64,000 nucleotides of DNA, taken from contig NC_134026.1 of assembly GCF_964204645.1 (NCBI RefSeq), positions 20,478,650 through 20,542,649 of the forward strand. Direction: 5' to 3'. The DNA is from Tubulanus polymorphus. Its lineage: Eukaryota; Nemertea; Palaeonemertea; Tubulaniformes; Tubulanidae. Below are positions 11,201 through 20,200 of the stretch, piece after piece. The first letter of the stretch is position 1; every line of letters starts with the position of its first letter. The notes under the pieces are model-generated. The model saw only the letters and a program-made list of their open reading frames with translations, ran no database searches and was not told the origin of the DNA. Position numbers and translations under genes: made by a program.

Positions 11201-14200
11201 CGCAAACATCAGAAAGTGAATTGCTATTTCAGATCAAAAGAATCTCTAATCCATTTACGTACCTTTCACACATCTCGGAGTTTTAGTATCATCGAAAATG
11301 TCGATGACTTTGCGTTCACACGTGATCGGGTCGATGACACATGCTGCGGTTTTCGAGCCCAGACATTTGAAGTTATTGCATATCGTTTGGTCACATACTT
11401 TTATCATATGACCTTTACCTTCATCGCCGACTTTGCGGTCTGTTCCGCACGCAGAAAAGAAGAAAACGTTTTCATATTTGATATCATAATGATAAACTAA
11501 TAAACAGTTCCAATGGATATCGGTCTGTAATGTTAGCTATGTGTAATCTCCAAATGGAGACATTTTGATTTGAATTTCGATTAAGTCTTCAATTTTCTTG
11601 TATATAGTAGTCGAACGATTTTGAAAATCACTTTACGTACTTTTACATTTCACTTGGCAAGCGTGCTTTGATGGGAAATTGTTCTCCCAGCGATGTCTTC
11701 CCGGCTTGCAGCCTTCGTATTTGACGCATCTATTCTTCTTCGAATTGTACTTCCATCTTGGTGTCTTATCTTTGCATTTGTCCTTGGGTTCACGGTCACA
11801 CATTTCTAGTTGACGCGAAATAAGAGAGTTGATAAGAGGGACAAACGAAATATCAGAACCCTAAATACGTTTTAGAAAAACGTCGATGTACACACACTGG
11901 TTAAATTATATTGAAGTATCTATTACCCCGTTAAAGAAAGCATTAGTTCTAAGTTGTCTGCGTAATCTTGATCTAGTTGAAATTACATCAATTAAATAAT
12001 ATAAGATAAACACCCACCCTTCCCATCAGTTGCGAGGACAACCGAATATCCCTATATATCCCTATATATGTGGGTTTTACACTTTTTTATGTCTTAATTT
12101 CATTTGCCGTAAAAGCTGAGCAGCCGGTTGTAGAAAGCTCCATTACAAACTATTCACACCCACTGGAGTCAGGTGGGGGACTGATCAGTTTAGAAAATAG
12201 AATATTTGAAATAACAGGATACAGAAACATAATATAGAAATCTCCAAGCTCCGCTTTAATAGATGTTAAGACATCTTGCGGCCGAGGAGTATTCAAAACA
12301 TTAAATTTTCCTGTACAACATTTGCTTTAGGCACTACCCTAATTCTTAGTTGTTTGAGGTATCAAAGTTATAGATATAGAAAAAATAAAAAATTAATTAT
12401 TCGCACTTTATGAACTTTTTATGTAATTTTTGGATACAACCTTGGATCTTTTGATCTTTTTTGTAGATTTTTTTGTATACAAAGGTATAGATACAAGATT
12501 TTATTAATACATAGTATATTGCAGTCAAAAAGCAATGAAAGAGGAAAAAAAAGAAATACATACAAAATTTACAACAGCTTGATAGACATATGATATACAA
12601 TGAGAAACACTTTTAACGAGTCCATTATTCATGAAACTATTTTAAAGTAACTTACTTTTGCGACATTTTTCGTCGTCTAAATGTTCGCCCATTTTGTTGT
12701 ACCAGGTAACTTTACAGTTGTTGCATGGGTCAGCAATACATATAGAAAAGTCTGCCTTACACGTAGACTTGGCACATGCATCAATACACCGATGAGCTAG
12801 TTGACCGTTCGGACAAAGAGGTTTTTCAGTTTTGCAGTCTGTGAAAACGTGATGGAAATTTCAGACATTTGCAACCAATCTTCTAAATCAAATTATTAAG
12901 GAAATGCAGTAAAACATGGCTTGGATGATCGTGTATATTGGAAAATACAAAAAAAAAACTCAAAAATGAAGAGAACAAACAATAATAAAGTCAAACTAAA
13001 TGAGCGTTTGACGTTTACACCCAATTTTACGGGCCATTTTCAAAAACCCTTTTTTTAATATTGTGGGTTCTTTACTTCAAACTTCGATATATTTAGCGGA
13101 TTTTCGTTCATAACGATGATTAGTGGGAGATGGCTCGATAAGGGTTAACCATTGACTAATGACCCCTCTGTTGAAGTCTAAAATCTTATGTCGAAATATT
13201 CAATCATTCGATCGATAAAGAAAAAAAGAAAATCTACCTTTGCGTCCATTTTCATAAGTGCAAGAAGTTATCTTTTCCAAACTATCACGAATCATGGATC
13301 CATCAGATTTGACCTTCCAGCAGAGATTGCCGTGTCTTTGCATCGGCTTGTAGGCTCCCTTTTCATCGCACATCGGTGCGTAGTGTCCGAAAGCAAACAT
13401 CGATTCTGAAACATAAGCGGTGAATATAAAATGTAACGATGAATGATAAGTGCTTCGACTTTAACTATGAAGTCCATCGTATTTTCAATATTCATTTAAG
13501 TTTTGTCACGTTTTCTGTTACACGACGTCGAAGCTATCTATGAGTATTTTTCTCTCATTTGGCTATAGCACACCAAAAATACTTTAGTTCCGTATCAAAC
13601 TTACTTATAAAATTAATAATTCGAAACAACATGGATGAATGTAAAGTCGTTGCGAGTATGTATCATCTAGCAGTCGAATCGAGATAAAATCGTAATTCGG
13701 CCGTAAATACACGTACCATTTTTAATCCCGTCTATGTTTCAACTTACGTTCTTCCATTACTTTCATTTTCACGTCACTAAACAACGACTTGATCATAATT
13801 TTGGTCATCATCATTGGGTTTGGACAGCCATCTCCCTTCATGTAAGCTTTCTTCAGCATAGCCAGTGTTCTACAAGCGCTCGGTTTTTCCATATCATCGT
13901 CGTCTTCGATGTCATCATCATCCCCGTCGCTTCTTAGTCCATTCATCCATTCTTTCCATTCACGCATGCGCTCCATTTGTTCGCAACACATCAAGGCTTT
14001 GGTGATCATGCGTTCCGGATCCATCGGCTCCATCATATCCATCTTCATGCGTACTATATCTTTAATTGCGTCCATGCCATCCATTACTCGTCCCATCATT
14101 CCACCCATCATTCCACCCATCTTTCCACCCATCATTCCACCCATCATTCCACCCATCATTCCACCCATTTTTCCATCCATCTTTCCACCCATCCATGATC

Positions 14201-17200
14201 CTTTACCATCCGTTTCACCGTTTGAAGAACCTTTCTCATTCATGTCACCAATCGCTTTTAATTTCATTTGCAACATTTTTTCCATTCGCTTCAAAGCGTT
14301 ACTGCTCACATTTCTCTTCGACGCGCCAACAACCTGTTTAACAATCATCTTTATTGCCTCTGGGTCCATCTTTTCTGAGCTGCCCAAAACCTTTTTAATT
14401 CCCATCAAATCATGTTCACTCATGTTTGCCATCTTTTTAATTTGATTGATTAACATATTTACCAGCCGATTATTCGCGCTAGAAGTATCATTATCTGTGC
14501 TCCTTGTCCAGTTAACATCACTCTTACCACCCATACCCCAAATACCATTAACTGAGTTTGCCCATGAACCTCTCATTGGTGGTTTACCCATTGGGCCATG
14601 TCCACCCATTGGTGGTTTTCCCCACGGGCCATGCATTGGTGGTTTACCCATCGGGCCATGTCCACCCATTGGTGGTTTTCCCCAAGGGCCATGCATTGGT
14701 GGTTTACCCATTGGGCCATGTCCACCCATTGGTGGTTTTCCCCACGGTCCATGCATTGGTGGTTTACCCATCGGACCATGTCCACCCATCGGTGGTTTTC
14801 CCCAAGAGCCATGCATTGGCGGTTTTCCCCAAGAGCCACCCATGGAACCATGCATTCCACCCATTGGTGGTTTTCCCCAAGAGCTACCCATGGAACCATG
14901 CATTCCACCCATTGATGGTTTTCCCCAATGGCCACCCATTGGTTTTCCCCGAGAATGATAATCATCGTCTTTCATCATATATTTAATGATCATGTAGAAT
15001 AGCTTTGGCCCAATACCGTCTGTCATATCGCTTATCATGTGGTGTGCCATCAACATTTGTGGCATGAGTTTCATCATCATTCCGTGCATATCTTTCTTCA
15101 ACCCCATCATCTTTTCTTTTTTGTCTTTTTCCGATATGTCGTCGCTATCACTTTCTTCCGCAAACATTCCTTTTCGAGCACCAAATGTTTTGCTAAACGT
15201 CTCTTTCACGTGTTTCCGTCCTGGAAAATAACGTCACAACTGGTTGACGACATCTGTTACTACAGAGTTACAATTAACCAAATATGATGTATGTTTGAAA
15301 ATGCACCGAGACTATATTTGACTCACCCGACTTCATCATATCCATCATTTGCTTTTTCTTATTGATCATGTATTTTACCATCATCATTATTTTAGGTTTG
15401 CTGAACAACTTTTCAACTGGTTCCTTGAGACCGGCCCACGCTTCCCTTTGGCATGGTGTCATGTCTACAGAAACAAAATTCAAAGATGGATGTGGAGTTC
15501 TATCGATTTTTGTCAATTAATGTTATTTGAATATTTACCATTATAGCAATCGTTAACCTTGGTGTTGTTAGGAAGGAAATATTCAGCAGAACAGTCATTG
15601 CATGGATTGACTCTGCACACTGCTGTTGGGTGCTTCTTGCATTTCATCGAGCAAAGACTGGGGCAACAATTGTGGACGGTTTCGTCGACTTTGCAGACTA
15701 ATTTTCATAAATGAAATGTTGCAGTAGAAAATAAAAATATTTTGAAATGAGAAAATTTTTTGGGAAAGCATTTATCAAAGGATCATTATAAAGGCATCTA
15801 ATTACCTGGTTCGTCTGGTTCAGTTACGTCTTGAAATACAAATTGAACCATAGGATATTATAATCATTACGGTACGAACAAAATGAAACGACTCGAAATC
15901 TCATAATTCAAAATTTCCTACGGTTTTACCTGTATTTGAACAGTCTGGAATTCCCCGAACGATCGCCGTGTTTTCGATGCGTTTACCATCCTTGCGGTCT
16001 ACACACCAACAAAGCCCGTAGGCAGGCTGACATTGGACGCGTTGGAAATAGCCAGTCATGGTACATCTTTCGAGGTGGGTAAAAAGAAACGACATTCAGA
16101 CAATTTCCACGAAAAATAAGACGTTTATGCACGAAATGATGAACATATCAATCACTCTCTAATAGTGGTTTCCTTTTTGTTTTTGTGTGTATTCGATATC
16201 TAGTTGGGTTAAGTATGGTCTTCAGATAAAAAAAAATGAGTTGTGTGATTGAAATCATTATGAATAAACACGAAACTCCCTTATCACGCTTATCAACCAA
16301 CCACAAAACATGAACTATACCTTGGAAGAAAATCAGGACGTTCGGGTGAAGCGAGCATTCCCTTCAGTGCCATTTTCATAGCGTAAATACATGGCTTGTG
16401 CATCCATCTCATCATCATCATTTTTTTCATTATCATCCTCCTCTTCATGATTTTCATTTTCATGTAAGCCACGTGTTTGAACATCATCATTTTCATGAAC
16501 ATCATCGGCCCGCGATCTGAATGGTTAAGAGACAGAACAGTATATAGAACATAATGACAATCGAGTAATAAATAGACACTATGATTAAATAATCCTGAAA
16601 GCTCGATTACCTTGACGACGACGCATCGTCCCGGACCACTTGCCGTGGTCGCCATCCTTCTTATCCCATTGGCTGTGATCTTTGCCTTCGTAGTCGTCTT
16701 CATCGGCATCGTTTTCGAGTTCGTTCACCTCTTCTTCGTCCGGTTCAGGTATTCGAAATTTTCGGCAACACACCTTGCAACCTGTGTGGCACGTGTGTGT
16801 TACGGTGGGACAGTCGCTGTCGGAATCGCACGTTGCTGGATCTTCGTCGTCGCGCGAGTCGTCTTCGTTATTCGCCGAGCACGGGTTCGCCGGACACGCC
16901 GGAACCGCCCGATCTTGACACGAAACAAGGTAAAACACAGTTGACAATCATGCCGAAAACCTAGATCAGCGTGAACACCCATTTTGCACATGACATAAGT
17001 ATAAGATCACTGATTACAAACGATTGGTTCTTAAACCGAATAAGGAGTTCAGTGCCTAGTTTTGATTTAGATTCACGAATTTTGGAAATAGAATTATGCA
17101 ATTTTCTCGCAATCTCACGATGCCATCTTCTTTTAAAATCATCTTTAGATTAGAATAATGAGACGTGCATATTGCGACACATACCGATACACATTGCCTC

Positions 17201-20200
17201 TTCCAGTGTCGGACAGGGAGCCTTGTCACAGGGCTGGTTTAAGTTCTGGACGACGCATACTTGTTCGTCAGCACAAGTGATATTCTGCAATATATAGAAA
17301 AAAATCAATTTCGACTTAACGATTTTCAGCGCTTGTGATTAATGCAATAAGATACTTTTTCGTCACACCAATTCATTTAGATTTTTTTTTTCAATTCCTT
17401 TGATCGTAATAAGTATTTACATCGATTTCGCATAAATTGAGTTTACATTGGCACAAAGCACAACCCATATCGTCTTGCGCGAAACCATGTTCGCATTGTT
17501 TGTCGCAGACGTTCGTATCGTTACAACTTTCACTGATATCTGAAAAAGAAAACCATCTTTCATATGAGGACAACTGTCCAGTTATTTTCGATACGCCCAC
17601 CACGCAGTTTCCACTAACCATCGGACCACCAACCTAACGAATCGTTCAAGTTTTCTAACATCGATTATGCAAGATAGAACCGCACAAAATGGGAGTTGGA
17701 AATGTTACGTTTACAGCCCTCGATCTAATAAACGATCGTAGGATGAAACCATGTGTTTTGCGGGGCTCAGTTTGATGCCATATGGTTCTCGCCGTGGTCC
17801 CTATCTTAATTCCGAAAGACCCTCGAGATTTCTCTTAACGTCGCATCAGCCGTTGTCCAGTTTAGGCAAACGTGGTCAAACCAACAAAATAGTTCGGTGT
17901 ATTAGTGAACGCCATGATAAATTCTTTGATCAAAACCTACTGGAAAATATATCTACCAAAAGTACATATTTGCCTTCGGACTGTTTTTGTATATCTAAGT
18001 CGTATGTATAACTAAGTCTTACCTCCTGTGCAGTCCAGTGTTCTTGCTTCTCTGCCTTCTTTTTCGGTACCTGGAATCTTTTGTCCGCGGAGGTTATAGC
18101 AATAGCACTTGTTAATGCCGTTAACTCTTTCGCAACGCTTCATGTCGACGTCGCCTTTTCCGATACATTTCGGTTTAAAATCGAGTTCCCCGTTATTGTA
18201 TCTATCCTTCAATATATCACACCTAGTTCGTGCTGTCGATTGACAATAAACACGATGATGAAAAATAACAGAAAGAAAGTCAAAATCTTAATCCAGATCA
18301 TACCATGAAGCAAGGATGAATGTGGCAGCTAAACTGAAAGCTTACGTTTGCATTCCAATGTCTCCGCATCAGAGCCGGAGACAGTACTTGTTACAGGCAG
18401 TCTGATGCCGGATTCGGAAACGCACCAGCACGATTTAGTGCCATCTTGTTTTTCCCAACAGCGCTTGAAATCAAAGGAACCGTCGGGCAAACATTGTGCC
18501 TTATTCTTCTTCGGAGTCGTCTCAGACAAAGCCACAAATCGTTGACATGGAGTTAATTCTGAAATAGGTTTTAGAAAAAAATAGTATCTCCCGGGTGCAA
18601 ACTGTTACAAACAAGGGATCGTGTGCATCAATTCCTTCTACATTTCAATTAAGATCGGAACTTTTCTTAGAAATCAAGAAGTTAAGAAAAGAATTCAATG
18701 GGGAACCTGCAACACCAGCTATCCCAACAGATGGCGTGACGACCAATAGATCATTCGCAGGATTTAGTAATGAGCTAATTCGAATTTAGAATTGGGCCTA
18801 ATCTTTTGCCTGAAAATGAATATTCAAACCCTCAATTAGATAGAAATGATAGAATATGTTCCGCTCGCTTGTAATGTTATAGGTGATGAATTACATGTTC
18901 TAATTGCAATCTACTGAATAAAATCTGTGAAAACCTCATGAATTTGAACTGTATTGGCAATCTTGATATTAAAAAAATCCTACAATCAACATTGCAAAAT
19001 TCACGATGGCTTCGATGTAAATAGATACCTCAAATAACTAATATGTTTTAAAAAGTATATGTATATGTATTGTTAATAACTTAACTATATTTCATTAAGA
19101 CAAATTTGTATTTTCTGTTGATTGTAAATAATGTATATTCTCCCTCCATGAACCATACAAATGCTAACAGTGTATCTAAAAAATCCTAATCTAAATTCTG
19201 ATCCTTCGATCCTTATTTTTCCTGATCCTTATTTTATTTTCAATGAACTTCAATCTAGAGTTTTAGACTTCCGAATCCATATGGTATCGCAGGACCCACC
19301 AAATATAGAGTAAATGTGTTCTTCTACTCGGATATCGGTATAGTTTCCATAAATGATCGATCATTTGAAATAAAAGTTCATTCGGATTTAATTGAAGTAT
19401 AGAAGACATCGAACACTGAAGGCCATCTATCTACTAGCGACTTCTGGCGGATCCTCGCCGGCCATACGCGGAATCCTCGATTAGCGCTGCGGGTACCCTA
19501 TTGATATCGCCAGAACGTGTCTCATACGAAAAATCAACATTAATGAAAACTACGACGATGTCTGTCTTATATCGTATTCGAATATCTGGAGCGGGAAGCC
19601 CACTAGCTGAGCTGGGGATCTTCTATACAATGAACAAGGAAATGCTGACGTACTGGACAGATCTGGACGCATACAACGCAATCCGCAGCCGTTGCTACAG
19701 CACTTCTGAAAACCTCTACAGTCGGCGTCGGTATCGCAGTTCTTCTGGCACGTATCACCTTTGAATAAGGCGTAAAAGCGATCTTTCTGACATTTCGTAG
19801 GACAGTCTCCGGCTTTGTGGGCTGCAGTGGAAAATAAACGTATTAAGAATACAAAATATTTCTCGATACCGGAATCGAAAATTAGGCTGCCTCCGATTCA
19901 GGTAAACAATCATCGTTGATATCAACGTTCTTACGGATTTTACTTCGAGCGTTCAATTCAAATTGACTCACATTTTCGGCACACAGCAAACGAGAAAAGA
20001 CAATATTTCCGAAACGGCGGAAGCTTGACCACCTTACAATGTTTTCCTTTAGGGCACTTCTTTTTCTAGAAAATTACATACGGTACTCAATTAAAAACGT
20101 AGCAATCTCACAAGAAATGAAACGATATGATCACTAGTGAGAATAAGATAAAAACCCGCTATACAGATCAAATGTTTTGAAATCGAGAATTAATTTTCGA

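Noticed and set aside
14575-14960. Regular repeat spacing that might suggest a CRISPR array
   Set aside because: The 60-nt units are contiguous coding repeats with no unique spacers, in a eukaryote.
13909-14986. Several plus-strand open frames over the Met-rich exon
   Set aside because: Antisense shadows of the repeat; the minus strand is spliced in frame on both sides.
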